Source: DASXQK01 sp963724385
GTDB taxonomy: Bacteria > Pseudomonadota > Alphaproteobacteria > Dongiales > Dongiaceae
Direction of reading: 5' to 3'
Length of the DNA: 64,000 bases
NCBI GenBank assembly: GCA_963724385.1
Contig: CAVRUJ010000001.1
Span: 496,001-560,000 of the forward strand
Shown: in pieces, positions 18,337 to 26,272 of the stretch
Numbering within the stretch: the first letter of the stretch is position 1
Layout of the letters: each line of letters starts with the position of its first letter
The notes under the pieces: model-generated
What the model was told of the DNA's origin: nothing
Database searches by the model: none
What the model saw: the letters and a program-made list of their open reading frames with translations, nothing else
Made by a program: the position numbers and the translations under genes

Positions 18337-19192
18337 GCCCGCCGCTGCCCGGCGCGCCAAGAGCGCGCTCCGGCGCGTGCTGTCCGAGCCGCTCGGATTG
18401 CTGGGCAGCCTGCTTGTGCTGCTGGCCGTGCTCGGCGCGGGCTTCGCCGGATTCCTTGCCCCCGATCCCATCGCCATGGCGCCCATCGACCGGTTCCTGG
18501 CCCCATCGATGGACCATCTGCTGGGCACCGACAATCTCGGGCGCGATCTCTTCGCCAGGGTGCTCTATGGCGGCCGGATTGCGCTCGTGGTTTCGCTCGG
18601 AGCGACCGCGGCCTCGCTGCTCCTGGGCGTGGCGGCCGGCCTCGTCGCCGGCTACGGGCCGCCCTGGTTGGACAACCTGCTGCTACTGATCTTCGATGCC
18701 CTCAAGTCCTTTCCCACGGTCATGCTGGCGCTGGCACTGGTGACCCTGCTGGGGCCCAGCGAATGGGCGGTGGTGCTGGTGGTGATCGTCGCCAACGCGC
18801 CGTCCTACGCGCGCATGGCGAGGACCCAGACCATGTCGCTCAGGCACGCACAGTTCGTGGAGGCCGAGCGGTCGCTGGGCGCCGGATCGGGCCGGATCAT
18901 CGCCAGCCATATCCTGCCCAACATCGTCGGTCCGATCCTGATCGTCGCCTCGATGGATATTCCCGTGGTCATCGCCATCGAGGCGGGCATGAGCTTTCTC
19001 GGGCTGGGCGTGCGCCCGCCGACCCCCTCCTGGGGCACGATCCTGGAAAGCGGCTTTGAGTACATCCAGGACTCGCCCTGGGCGGTGATCGCGGGCGGCC
19101 TGCCCATCATCATCACGACGCTCGGCTTCACCTTCCTGGGCGAGGCCCTGCGCGACACCTTCGATCCCAAGCTCGCGACCGGCCCTCGATGA
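18311..19192 (+). CDS. ABC transporter permease, DppC type
   Basis: A 293-aa permease. It begins at GTG 18311 inside the end of the DppB-type gene. The N-terminal OppC-like helix ('GLLGSLLVLLAVLGAGFAGFLAP') is followed by the motif 'HLLGTDNLGRDLFARVLYGGR', standard for DppC proteins, and by an EAA loop ('AERSLGAGSGRIIASHILPNI'). It forms the heterodimeric channel with the preceding permease. The stop overlaps the ATPase start by 4 nt. Confidence 0.92.
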   Translation: MSAAASTAKPAAARRAKSALRRVLSEPLGLLGSLLVLLAVLGAGFAGFLAPDPIAMAPIDRFLAPSMDHLLGTDNLGRDLFARVLYGGRIALVVSLGATAASLLLGVAAGLVAGYGPPWLDNLLLLIFDALKSFPTVMLALALVTLLGPSEWAVVLVVIVANAPSYARMARTQTMSLRHAQFVEAERSLGAGSGRIIASHILPNIVGPILIVASMDIPVVIAIEAGMSFLGLGVRPPTPSWGTILESGFEYIQDSPWAVIAGGLPIIITTLGFTFLGEALRDTFDPKLATGPR

Positions 19193-20163
19193 GCGCACCG
19201 GCCCTCGCGATCGAGCATTTGAGTGTGGAATACACGACTGCCGCCGGTCCGCTGCATGCCTTGCGCGATGTCGGCATCGAGGTAGCCGCGGGCGAAATCG
19301 TCGGCCTGGTGGGCGAGAGTGGCTGCGGCAAATCGACCCTGATCCAGGCCATCCTGCGCCTGCTCGCGCCCAATGCGAAGATCACCGCCGGGCGGATGGT
19401 GCTTGCGGGCGTCGATCTCATCGGCCTCGATCCCGAAGCCATGCGCAAACTGCGCGGCGACCGGATGTCCGTCGTCTTCCAGGATCCCATGACGGCGCTG
19501 AACCCTGTGCTCACCATCGGCCGCCAGATGGTCGACATCCAGTACCGCGGGCGAGAGCCGCGCGCCCAGAAGCGCCGGCGCGCCATCGAGATGCTGAAGC
19601 GGGTGCATATTCCCGACCCCGAGAGCCGGTTCGATCAATATCCCCACGAGTTCTCGGGCGGCATGCGCCAGCGCATCGCCATCGCCATGGCGCTGATGGC
19701 CGAGCCCGTCCTGTTCATCGCCGACGAACCGACCACGGCCCTCGACGCGACCCTGGAAGTGGCGACCATCGAGCTGTTGAAGGCCCTGCAGCGGGAGATC
19801 GGCTGTGCCATCCTGTTCGTGTCGCATCATCTGGGCGTCGTCGCCGAGCTCTGCGACCGGGTGAATGTCATGTACGCGGGCGAGGTGGTGGAGAGCGGGC
19901 CGGTGCGGCCGGTGTTCCAGCGCCCGCAGCATCCCTATACCCAGCGGCTGCTCGCCTGCGATCCCGCCCGGGTGCACGAGCGGACCCGCCATCTGCCGAC
20001 CATTCCGGGCGACCTGCCCGACTTGGTGGCCTTGCCGCCCGGCTGCGTTTTCGCCGACCGTTGCCCCAAGGTCTTCGAGCCTTGCCGCCGCGCCCCTCCG
20101 CCCGCCGTCAAGACCGCGGAGCTCGAGGCGCTGCGCTGCTACCTCGGCCAGCCGGCCTCATGA
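19189..20163 (+). CDS. ABC transporter ATP-binding protein, DppD type
   Basis: A 324-aa ATPase with Walker A 'GESGCGKST', Q-loop 'VVFQDPMTALNP', signature 'FSGGMRQRIAIAMAL' and Walker B 'VLFIADEPTTALD'. A C-terminal oligopeptide-transporter extension carries 'GCVFADRCPKVFEPC', whose Cys residues in some family members bind an Fe-S cluster. It overlaps both neighbours by 4 nt (ATGA), so expression is tightly coupled. It energises the importer together with the DppF-type partner. Confidence 0.94.
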   Translation: MSAPALAIEHLSVEYTTAAGPLHALRDVGIEVAAGEIVGLVGESGCGKSTLIQAILRLLAPNAKITAGRMVLAGVDLIGLDPEAMRKLRGDRMSVVFQDPMTALNPVLTIGRQMVDIQYRGREPRAQKRRRAIEMLKRVHIPDPESRFDQYPHEFSGGMRQRIAIAMALMAEPVLFIADEPTTALDATLEVATIELLKALQREIGCAILFVSHHLGVVAELCDRVNVMYAGEVVESGPVRPVFQRPQHPYTQRLLACDPARVHERTRHLPTIPGDLPDLVALPPGCVFADRCPKVFEPCRRAPPPAVKTAELEALRCYLGQPAS

Positions 20164-21146
20164 ATCCGCTGCTTGCGGTCGAGAACCTGGTCGTCCGCTT
20201 CCCGGTCGGGAGCGCGATCGGGCATTATTTCAAGGGCGAGCCCCGGTCGATCGATGCGGTGGCCGGTGTCTCCCTGACCATGGAGCCGGGCGAGACCCTG
20301 GCGGTGGTGGGAGAATCCGGCTCGGGCAAGACGACCCTCGCCCGCGCCATCGCCGGCCTGATCCCCGTCCAGGAAGGCGCGGTCCGCTTCGAGGGCCGGC
20401 CGGTCGCCAATCTTGGCGCAGCCGCGCGCAAGGCTCTGCATCGGCAGATCGCCATGATCTTCCAGGATCCTGTCGGCAGCTTGAGCCCGCGCTTTTCGGT
20501 GCGCGGGCTGCTGGCCGAGCCTTTCAGGATCCACGGTCTCGCCGCGCGCGATCTCGACGCCGAGGTGACCAGGCTTCTTGGCCTGGTCGGGCTTCCGCCC
20601 GCTATCGCCGAGCGCCATCCCCATCAGCTCTCCGGCGGCCAGGCCCGGCGCGTCGGCGTCGCCCGCGCCATCGCGCTATCGCCCAAGCTCGTCATCGCCG
20701 ACGAGCCCACGGCCGGCCTCGACGTGTCGGTGCAGGGAGAAGTGCTGAACCTGCTGAACGAGCTGCGCGAGCGCCTAGGCCTGTCGATGCTGATCATCAC
20801 CCACAACCTCAGCATCCTGCGCCACATCGCCGACCGCATGGCGATCATGTATCTCGGCCGCTTCGTCGAAGCGGGCGAGACGACCGCCATCTTCGCCGGC
20901 CCTCGCCACCCCTACAGCCTGGCCCTGCTGTCGGCCAATCCCGAGCCCGACCCCGATGCCAGGCCCCGGCGCATCGCGCTGGAGGGCGAGGTGCCGAGCC
21001 TGCTGGCCCGGCCCGCCGGCTGCGAATTCCATGGCCGCTGTCCCTTCGTCCAGGCCCGCTGCCGCCAGGAGGCGCCGGCCCTGACGGCCGGGCCGGACGG
21101 TCGGCTTGTCGCCTGCCATTTTCCCCTGGAACCAGCGGCCAACTGA
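20160..21146 (+). CDS. ABC transporter ATP-binding protein, DppF type
   Basis: A 328-aa ATPase. The start at ATG 20160 overlaps the DppD stop. Motifs are Walker A 'GESGSGKTT', Q-loop 'MIFQDPVGSLSP', signature 'LSGGQARRVGVARAI', Walker B 'LVIADEPTAGLD' and the C-terminal 'GCEFHGRCPFVQARC' segment typical of DppD/DppF. 'GHYFKGEPRSIDAVAGVSL' near the N-terminus is characteristic of the DppF side. It completes a full five-component importer with the genes from 15.7 kb on. Confidence 0.94.
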   Translation: MNPLLAVENLVVRFPVGSAIGHYFKGEPRSIDAVAGVSLTMEPGETLAVVGESGSGKTTLARAIAGLIPVQEGAVRFEGRPVANLGAAARKALHRQIAMIFQDPVGSLSPRFSVRGLLAEPFRIHGLAARDLDAEVTRLLGLVGLPPAIAERHPHQLSGGQARRVGVARAIALSPKLVIADEPTAGLDVSVQGEVLNLLNELRERLGLSMLIITHNLSILRHIADRMAIMYLGRFVEAGETTAIFAGPRHPYSLALLSANPEPDPDARPRRIALEGEVPSLLARPAGCEFHGRCPFVQARCRQEAPALTAGPDGRLVACHFPLEPAAN

Positions 21147-21156
21147 AGAGGCGCCC

Positions 21157-22368
21157 ATGTGGCTCAAGAACGCCAAATACTACGATTCCGACACACGCAG
21201 CTTTCGCGCCGGCGACATCGAGGTTCGCGGAGACTTAATCGCCAGCCTGGGAGGTCGGGCGCCGGCAAAGGCCGAGGCGGTCGACCTCGAGGGTCGCTTC
21301 CTGCTGCCGGGCTTCTTCGACTGCCACGTCCATATCTGCGTGCCGACCGATGCCTCGGACCCGAGCCTGCTCTGGGTCGGCGCCCTGCCGGGCGAGATCG
21401 CGCTCTGCGCCGCGCGCGCGGCCAGGCGCATGCTGATGTGCGGCATCACCACGGCGCGCGACGTGGGCGGCTGGGACTATCATGAGATCGCGGTGCGCGA
21501 GGCGATCAACCAGGGCATGATCGAGGGTTCGCGGCTGTTCTGCTCGGGCCGCATCCTCAGCATCACCTCCTCGACCACGCCCTATTATCGCGGCATGTAC
21601 GAAGAGGCCGATGGGGTCGAAGCCGTGAAACAAGCCGCCCGCAAGCAGCTCGCCCAGGGTGCGGACTTCATCAAGCTGTTGGCGACCGGCGCCATCACCT
21701 CGACCAAGTACGAGAAGGCCGAAGCCATCCAGTACCGGCGCGAGGAGGTCGAAGCCGCGGTTGCGATCGCCGCCGACAACCTCACCTTCGTGGCCGCCCA
21801 CGCCCATGCCAAAGAAGGCATCGAGAATGCGGTTCAGGCCGGCTGCCGCTCCATCGAGCACGGCAGCTTCGGCGACGAGGCGACCTACCGGCTGATGGCG
21901 GAGCGCGGCACCTGGCTGGTGCCCACCCTCTGCGTCACCCCGGCCATGTTCCGCGAAAAGGCCTTCGCCGACCGGGTCCCGACCCATATCCGCAAGCGCT
22001 ACAAGGAGGTGCATCGGACGCGCGTCGCCAACATGAAACTGGCGCGGCGCTGCGGCGTCCCCATCGCCATGGGCACCGATGCCGGGACGCCGGGCAACCA
22101 TTGCGGCGACAACATGCAGGAGATCGAGGTCATGGTGGGCGATGCTGGCTTCTCCCCGGCCGAGGCGATCGAAGCCGCGACCCTGGGCGGCGCCAGGCTG
22201 ATGCGCCTCGACGACCGCCTGGGTTCGCTGGCTCCGGGGAAGATCGCCGATGTCATCGCCACGGTGGCGGATCCGCTGAAGGACGTCAGTGCGTTGCGCG
22301 AGGTGGATTTCGTGATGAAAGCGGGTCGCATCCACAAGCGGGACGGGCAGCCGACGTCGTTCTTATGA
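21157..22368 (+). CDS. Metal-dependent amidohydrolase (imidazolonepropionase/Xaa-Pro dipeptidase-like)
   Basis: A 403-aa amidohydrolase-superfamily enzyme. Metal ligands visible are His-x-His in 'FFDCHVHICVP', later His residues in 'VAAHAHAKEG' and 'SIEHGSFGDE', and Asp in 'AMGTDAGTPGNH'. A likely carboxylated or coordinating Lys lies in 'ADFIKLLATG'. I chose ATG 21157, 10 nt after the DppF-type gene, with GAAGAGG upstream. Relatives hydrolyse N-acyl-proline dipeptides, methylphosphonates or organophosphates. As the last gene of the import operon it probably processes the imported peptide-like substrate alongside the CocE hydrolase. Confidence 0.88.
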   Translation: MWLKNAKYYDSDTRSFRAGDIEVRGDLIASLGGRAPAKAEAVDLEGRFLLPGFFDCHVHICVPTDASDPSLLWVGALPGEIALCAARAARRMLMCGITTARDVGGWDYHEIAVREAINQGMIEGSRLFCSGRILSITSSTTPYYRGMYEEADGVEAVKQAARKQLAQGADFIKLLATGAITSTKYEKAEAIQYRREEVEAAVAIAADNLTFVAAHAHAKEGIENAVQAGCRSIEHGSFGDEATYRLMAERGTWLVPTLCVTPAMFREKAFADRVPTHIRKRYKEVHRTRVANMKLARRCGVPIAMGTDAGTPGNHCGDNMQEIEVMVGDAGFSPAEAIEAATLGGARLMRLDDRLGSLAPGKIADVIATVADPLKDVSALREVDFVMKAGRIHKRDGQPTSFL

Positions 22369-22383
22369 ACTGAAAGAGCGGCC

Positions 22384-23772
22384 TTAGGCCGCCTTGACGC
22401 CGCCCTCGCGTTTGCGCCGGTCGATGAAATCCCGGATCGCCTCATCGATCGCCGGATCCAGGGGCGGGGGCTCGTAGTCGGCCAGGAGCCGCTTCCAGAC
22501 CCGGTTGGCCCTGGCGGCCGCCGGCTCCGCTTCCCCGGTTCCGCGACGGTCCTCCTGGCGCCAATCGCCCGATGCCGCGACCGGCGAGAGGAAGCTCGCC
22601 ATGTCCTGGAGCATTTCGGCATCGAGCACGGCCTTTTCGTAGGAGGCGACAAGCCCGCCTTCCATCCAGCCGACGCCGTGATGCAGGTAGTTCGCCCCGC
22701 CCATCACCGCGCCCCAGATGGACATCTCGGACTCGTAGCCGGCCTGGGCATCGGGCGCATTGGCCGCACAACAGTTGCTGGAGCGATAGGGAAGGCCGTA
22801 GCGCCGGGCGAGCTGGCCTCCGGCCATGGCGGCCTTGACATATTCGGGCGTGCCGAAAGCCGGCGCCCCGCTCTTCATGTCGACGTTGGAAGTGAAGCCG
22901 CCATACATGCAGGGCGCCCCCGGCGCCACCATCTGCAGGAAGGCGATCACGCCCAGCGCTTCGGCGTTCTGCTGGGCGAGCGCGCCGGCGATGGTGACCG
23001 GGCTCATGGCCCCGGCCAACGTGAAGGGCGTGACGATGACGCATTGCCGCCAGCGCGCCATGGCCATCAAGCCGTCCAGCATGGGCCCATCCACCCGGAG
23101 CGGCGAGTTGGTGTTGACGACGGTTGAGAGGCCCGGTTCGCGCCGGACGCCGGCCTCGTCGAGGCCGCGGCTCAACCGGTAGATCTCGATCGCGTCCAGC
23201 ACGCGCTCGCTGCCGATGGCGCTGGGCGCCCAGACCTTGTCGGTGAGGGTGACATGGAGGTAATGGCCCTCCAAATGGCGGATCGGCACCGGCAGATCGA
23301 TAGGCGCCACCGGCATGCCGCTGAGGCAATGCACCGCATTCAGGCTCTGGGCGAGTTTGATGAGGGCGGTGGCGTCGGCGAGGTTGCCCGGCCTGCGCCC
23401 CCGGTCGAGATCGGCGCAGTTGGGCGGCCCCGCAGTCATGCAGAAATTGACGTGATTTTCGCCGACGACGATGTCGTGGGCCGGGTTGCGGGCGTGGAGG
23501 GTGAAGCGCCGCGGCGCCTTGGCGACCTGCTCCAACACGAGCCCGCGATCCATGCGCACGCGCCTGGTCCCGCGATCCACCTCGGCTCCGGCGCGGGCGA
23601 GGATGGCGAGGGCTTCGTCGTTGAGGATTTCGAGGCCGAAGCGCTCGAGGATGGCGAGCGACGCCTCATGCAGCCGGTCCATGGCTTCGGGCCCCAGCAC
23701 CTCGACCGGCGGATAGGGGTTGGTCAGCCGGCGCCAGGGCGGCTGCGGCAGGGTGGCCATGTCGCCGCTCAT
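22384..23772 (-). CDS. Trimethylamine methyltransferase (MttB) family protein, non-pyrrolysine
   Basis: A 462-aa TIM-barrel protein of the MttB superfamily, full length and without an in-frame amber codon. Recognisable segments are 'YPPVEVLGPEAMDRLHEASLAILERFGLEIL' at the N-terminus and 'WGAVMGGANYLHHGVGWMEGGLVASYEKAVLD' near the C-terminus. Non-pyrrolysine members such as MtgB demethylate glycine betaine or other quaternary amines, handing the methyl to a corrinoid protein. No corrinoid protein or reactivase gene lies next to it. The start overlaps the stop of the upstream 68-aa membrane gene by 4 nt. A B12-controlled bluB lies about 1.5 kb away. Confidence 0.88.
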   Translation of the reverse strand: MSGDMATLPQPPWRRLTNPYPPVEVLGPEAMDRLHEASLAILERFGLEILNDEALAILARAGAEVDRGTRRVRMDRGLVLEQVAKAPRRFTLHARNPAHDIVVGENHVNFCMTAGPPNCADLDRGRRPGNLADATALIKLAQSLNAVHCLSGMPVAPIDLPVPIRHLEGHYLHVTLTDKVWAPSAIGSERVLDAIEIYRLSRGLDEAGVRREPGLSTVVNTNSPLRVDGPMLDGLMAMARWRQCVIVTPFTLAGAMSPVTIAGALAQQNAEALGVIAFLQMVAPGAPCMYGGFTSNVDMKSGAPAFGTPEYVKAAMAGGQLARRYGLPYRSSNCCAANAPDAQAGYESEMSIWGAVMGGANYLHHGVGWMEGGLVASYEKAVLDAEMLQDMASFLSPVAASGDWRQEDRRGTGEAEPAAARANRVWKRLLADYEPPPLDPAIDEAIRDFIDRRKREGGVKAA

Positions 23773-23975
23773 CGGCGATCCTGATCGCGGCCGCTGGAAG
23801 CGGTCGCCCGCCGTTGCCGCAGCATGGGAACCAGGAAGGCGATGCAGCCGACGAGGAAGAAGACTCCGCCAAGGACTCCCACGGCGTCGCCGGCACGCAG
23901 GCCCGCGGCGATAAAGAAGAGGGCCGAAACGATGAACAGAACCCAGCCGCCAAGATGAAGGCTGCGTTCCGACAT
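23769..23975 (-). CDS. Small two-helix membrane protein
   Basis: A 68-aa protein with two predicted transmembrane helices ('GGWVLFIVSALFFIAAGLRAG' and 'VGVLGGVFFLVGCIAFLVPML') and a basic, hydrophilic C-terminus. Its stop overlaps the MttB-family start (ATGA), so the two are likely made together. I do not recognise the family. It could be an uptake, anchoring or assembly helper. It is divergent from the cytochrome b561 gene. Confidence 0.7.
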   Translation of the reverse strand: MSERSLHLGGWVLFIVSALFFIAAGLRAGDAVGVLGGVFFLVGCIAFLVPMLRQRRATASSGRDQDRR

Positions 23976-24179
23976 GGGACTCTACCTCGCGTTTCCAGGA
24001 TCGCCGCGGCGCATTGGACGGCCGGGCGACTGTAGCACTCGCCGGGCGGAAGCCGAAAGCATCCCCGTTTCGGTCACGCTTGCGCCGCCGGTCCAGAGAA
24101 GGACTTGCCGGCGCGGGGCGTGAAAACTTACAACAGCGATCTGGCTACCCGGCCCAGCGAACCTGGAAGGAGACGAGCG

Positions 24180-24929
24180 ATGGAATCGCCCGACCGGCGC
24201 GCGACCCTGGTCTGGGATCTGCCGACGCGCCTGTTCCACTGGTCGCTGGTGCTGCTGGTGGCGCTCAATTCTTTCGTCATTTCACCCCGGGGCGGCCTGT
24301 CGACGGTGATTCATTTCGTCGCCGGCTACGCCATCGCGGGACTCTTGGCCTTTCGCCTTGTCTGGGGCTTCATCGGCAGCCGGCATTCGCGCTTCAACGA
24401 TTTCGTCCGCCCCTGGCCGCGCTTGCGCGATTATCTCGGGCGGCTCATCCGCTTCGACCCGCCCCACAGCACCGGCCACAACCCGGTGGGGGGATGGATG
24501 ATCCTGGCACTCCTCTCCTTCCTGCTGCTGATGATCGCAACCGGGCTCCTCGGGGCGAACAGGCGTGCGGCGGGGCCATTGGCCGCCTGGGCGGGCACCG
24601 GTGCCGCCGGGCTGGCCGGCGAGATCCACTCGCTGCTGTCCTCCCTGCTGATCGGCCTCATCGTCGTCCATATTGCCGGCGTGCTCGGCGAATGGCTGCT
24701 GACCGGCGAGAACCTGATTCGCGCCATGGTGACCGGGCGCAAGCCCCTGCCGACGGCCGAGGCCGCCGGCGAGCCGCCGCCGGTGCCGCTCTGGCGCGCG
24801 GCCGTTGTCGGTACTTTGGCGCTCGCCTTTGTGCTCTGGCTTGCGCTTGCGACCGACTATGGCCGAACCCGAACGACGCTCCCGTCCGGCGGCGGGCAAA
24901 GCTCTCAATCCAGCGCGGCATCCCCCTGA
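24180..24929 (+). CDS. Cytochrome b561-family membrane protein
   Basis: A 249-aa four-to-five-helix di-haem cytochrome b. It opens with 'WDLPTRLFHWSLVLLV', the hallmark of the Ni/Fe-hydrogenase-type b561 branch, and has further candidate haem His residues ('VIHFVAGYA', 'EIHSLLSSL', 'IVVHIAGV'). ATG 24180 follows GGAGACGAGCG. It passes electrons between the membrane pool and a periplasmic partner, often a c-type cytochrome, but no partner is adjacent. The C-terminus is low-complexity (Ser/Gly). It ends 65 nt before the cobalamin riboswitch. Confidence 0.88.
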   Translation: MESPDRRATLVWDLPTRLFHWSLVLLVALNSFVISPRGGLSTVIHFVAGYAIAGLLAFRLVWGFIGSRHSRFNDFVRPWPRLRDYLGRLIRFDPPHSTGHNPVGGWMILALLSFLLLMIATGLLGANRRAAGPLAAWAGTGAAGLAGEIHSLLSSLLIGLIVVHIAGVLGEWLLTGENLIRAMVTGRKPLPTAEAAGEPPPVPLWRAAVVGTLALAFVLWLALATDYGRTRTTLPSGGGQSSQSSAASP

Positions 24930-24993
24930 TCGAAGTCAGCGCGGACGATTTGCGCTGGCGTCCTCGGCCCATTCGTGGACAATAGCGGCGCTT

Positions 24994-25150
24994 CCGGTGC
25001 CCGACGGGATCGCCCCGCGGGAGAATCGGGAAGGCGGTGCAATTCCGCCACGTGCCCAACGCTGTGAGGGGGACTCTTCCAGGCGAATGCCACTGGCCGA
25101 TGGCCGGGAAGGCGCCAGGCAGGGACGGATCCCAAGTCAGAAGACCGGCC
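24994..25150 (+). ncRNA. Cobalamin riboswitch
   Basis: All core elements of the B12 (adenosylcobalamin) aptamer occur in order: GGTGCC-like 5' arm (24996-25001), TCGGGAA..GCGGTGCAATTCCGC (25026-25048), CGCTGTGA (25060-25067), ATGCCACTGG (25087-25096), CGGGAAGGCGCC (25105-25116) and AGTCAGAAGACC (25135-25146). The 3' arm CCGG then closes the outer helix. It precedes bluB, which makes the lower ligand of B12, so cobalamin should shut off its own lower-ligand synthesis. A candidate terminator hairpin follows. Confidence 0.95.
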
Positions 25151-25162
25151 GGAAGCTTGGAG

Positions 25163-25196
25163 GGCGCCGTCGCGGACGGGCGGCGCCAGGGTTTTT
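25163..25196 (+). terminator. Riboswitch expression-platform terminator
   Basis: GGCGCCG (25163-25169) pairs perfectly with CGGCGCC (25181-25187), followed four bases later by TTTTT (25192-25196), right before the bluB start region. This is an intrinsic-terminator layout directly 3' of the cobalamin aptamer, suggesting transcriptional rather than purely translational control. Confidence 0.72.
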
Positions 25197-25212
25197 CATG
25201 AAAGGGGACATC

Positions 25213-25920
25213 ATGGAAACGGCAACTCCCGATTCCGCGCTCGCCTTCTCGGCCGAGGAACAGGCCGCGGTCTATAAGTGCATCTTCACCCGGCGCGATG
25301 TGCGCGGCCAGTTCCGGCCCGAGCCCGTCCCGGACGCCATGCTCGCCAGGATCCTAAGGGCCGCCCATCACGCGCCTTCGGTCGGCTTCATGCAGCCCTG
25401 GGACTTCATCGTGGTGCGGGACATCGGCGTGAAGCGCCGCATCCATGCCGCCTTCCGCCGCGCCAACGACGAAGCGGCCGCTCAGTTCGACGACGAACGG
25501 GCCCAGCGCTATCGTGCCCTCAAGCTGGAAGGAATCCTGGAGGCGCCAGTCGGGCTCTGCGTCACCTGCGACCGGTCCCGGGCCGGGCCGGTCGTCATCG
25601 GCCGCAGCCAGCAGCGGGACATGGACCTCTATAGCGCCGTATGCGCCGTCCAGAACCTGTGGCTGGCCGCCCGGGCGGAGGGCATCGGCGTCGGCTGGGT
25701 CAGCATCATCGATCGCGACGAGCTGCGGGCCGCACTCGGCATCCCCGCGGCGATCGAGCCCATCGCCTATCTCTGCCTGGGCCATGTCAGCCACTTCGCC
25801 TCGCGGCCAGAGCTGGAAAGCAAGGGCTGGCTGCCGCGCCTGAAGCTCGCCGACATCGTCTGGTTCGACGGCTGGCGCCGGCGATCGGGCGAGGAGGGCC
25901 TGCTCTCCGAGCTTGAATAG
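25213..25920 (+). CDS. bluB: 5,6-dimethylbenzimidazole synthase BluB
   Basis: A 235-aa flavin-destructase of the nitroreductase fold. It breaks down FMN with oxygen to make dimethylbenzimidazole, the lower ligand of cobalamin. The family's FMN-binding signature is present: 'FTRRDVRGQFRPEPVPD' (about 23-39) and 'HHAPSVGFMQPWDFI' (about 50-64), and so is the C-terminal 'EPIAYLCLGHVSHFASRPELE'. I chose ATG 25213 behind AAAGGGGA; an in-frame ATG lies 15 nt upstream. A cobalamin riboswitch and terminator upstream make the assignment secure. No other B12 gene is adjacent. Confidence 0.95.
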   Translation: METATPDSALAFSAEEQAAVYKCIFTRRDVRGQFRPEPVPDAMLARILRAAHHAPSVGFMQPWDFIVVRDIGVKRRIHAAFRRANDEAAAQFDDERAQRYRALKLEGILEAPVGLCVTCDRSRAGPVVIGRSQQRDMDLYSAVCAVQNLWLAARAEGIGVGWVSIIDRDELRAALGIPAAIEPIAYLCLGHVSHFASRPELESKGWLPRLKLADIVWFDGWRRRSGEEGLLSELE

Positions 25921-25939
25921 AGAGGGGCCGCGCGACCGG

Positions 25940-26137
25940 TCAGTTGCCTGCGCCGCCGTCGATGGGCGCGCAGTTGCTGCGGCCGGACATGACGCAGTCC
26001 TGCAGCTCGGACACGCCGCGAAGCCTATCGGCCAGGAGCAGCCCGGCGATCACCAGCGCGAGGATGAATACGAGCCCCGCCAGGGCGGCGCGGCGCCGGT
26101 TGGGGTTCGGGGTGCTGCCCGGTTCTCGCTGTGTCAT
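25940..26137 (-). CDS. Small single-pass membrane protein
   Basis: A 65-aa protein with a basic N-terminus, one transmembrane helix ('AALAGLVFILALVIAGLLLADRL') and a short tail with two cysteines ('ELQDCVMSGRSNCAPIDGG') that probably faces the periplasm and could form a disulfide. Similar short proteins with this C-x7-C tail occur in rhizobial genomes without a known function. It is convergent with bluB and divergent from the RND efflux operon, so it may share control with the pump. Confidence 0.7.
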   Translation of the reverse strand: MTQREPGSTPNPNRRRAALAGLVFILALVIAGLLLADRLRGVSELQDCVMSGRSNCAPIDGGAGN

Positions 26138-26189
26138 CGGCGGATTACCAATTCTTAACTCGGTCGAACTTGCCCGACTGCTATCACGG

Positions 26190-26202
26190 CCATATCGTAT
26201 GG
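26190..26202. promoter_or_regulatory. Candidate operator upstream of the RND efflux operon
   Basis: A perfect inverted repeat, CCATA-TCG-TATGG, lies 71 nt upstream of the adaptor gene. It overlaps a possible promoter (TTGCCC at 26170-26175, 17-nt spacer, TATCGT at 26193-26198). A small palindrome over the -10 fits a MarR-type operator, and a MarR gene closes the operon. Confidence 0.4.
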
Positions 26203-26272
26203 TTTATGTATCATCGGCGCAGGCCGCGGCGCCAGCAGCAGTTCTGAACGGCGCCCAGCAGGACAATCTCGC

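Noticed and set aside
22378..22392. Bidirectional terminator between the amidohydrolase and MttB genes
   Set aside because: GCGGCC-TTA-GGCCGC forms a short stem with the MttB stop in its loop, but the stem is brief and no U-tract follows on either strand, so I do not list it as a terminator.
23254..23784. Plus-strand 176-codon frame opposite the MttB gene
   Set aside because: It is entirely antisense to a clear family member and has no recognisable content.
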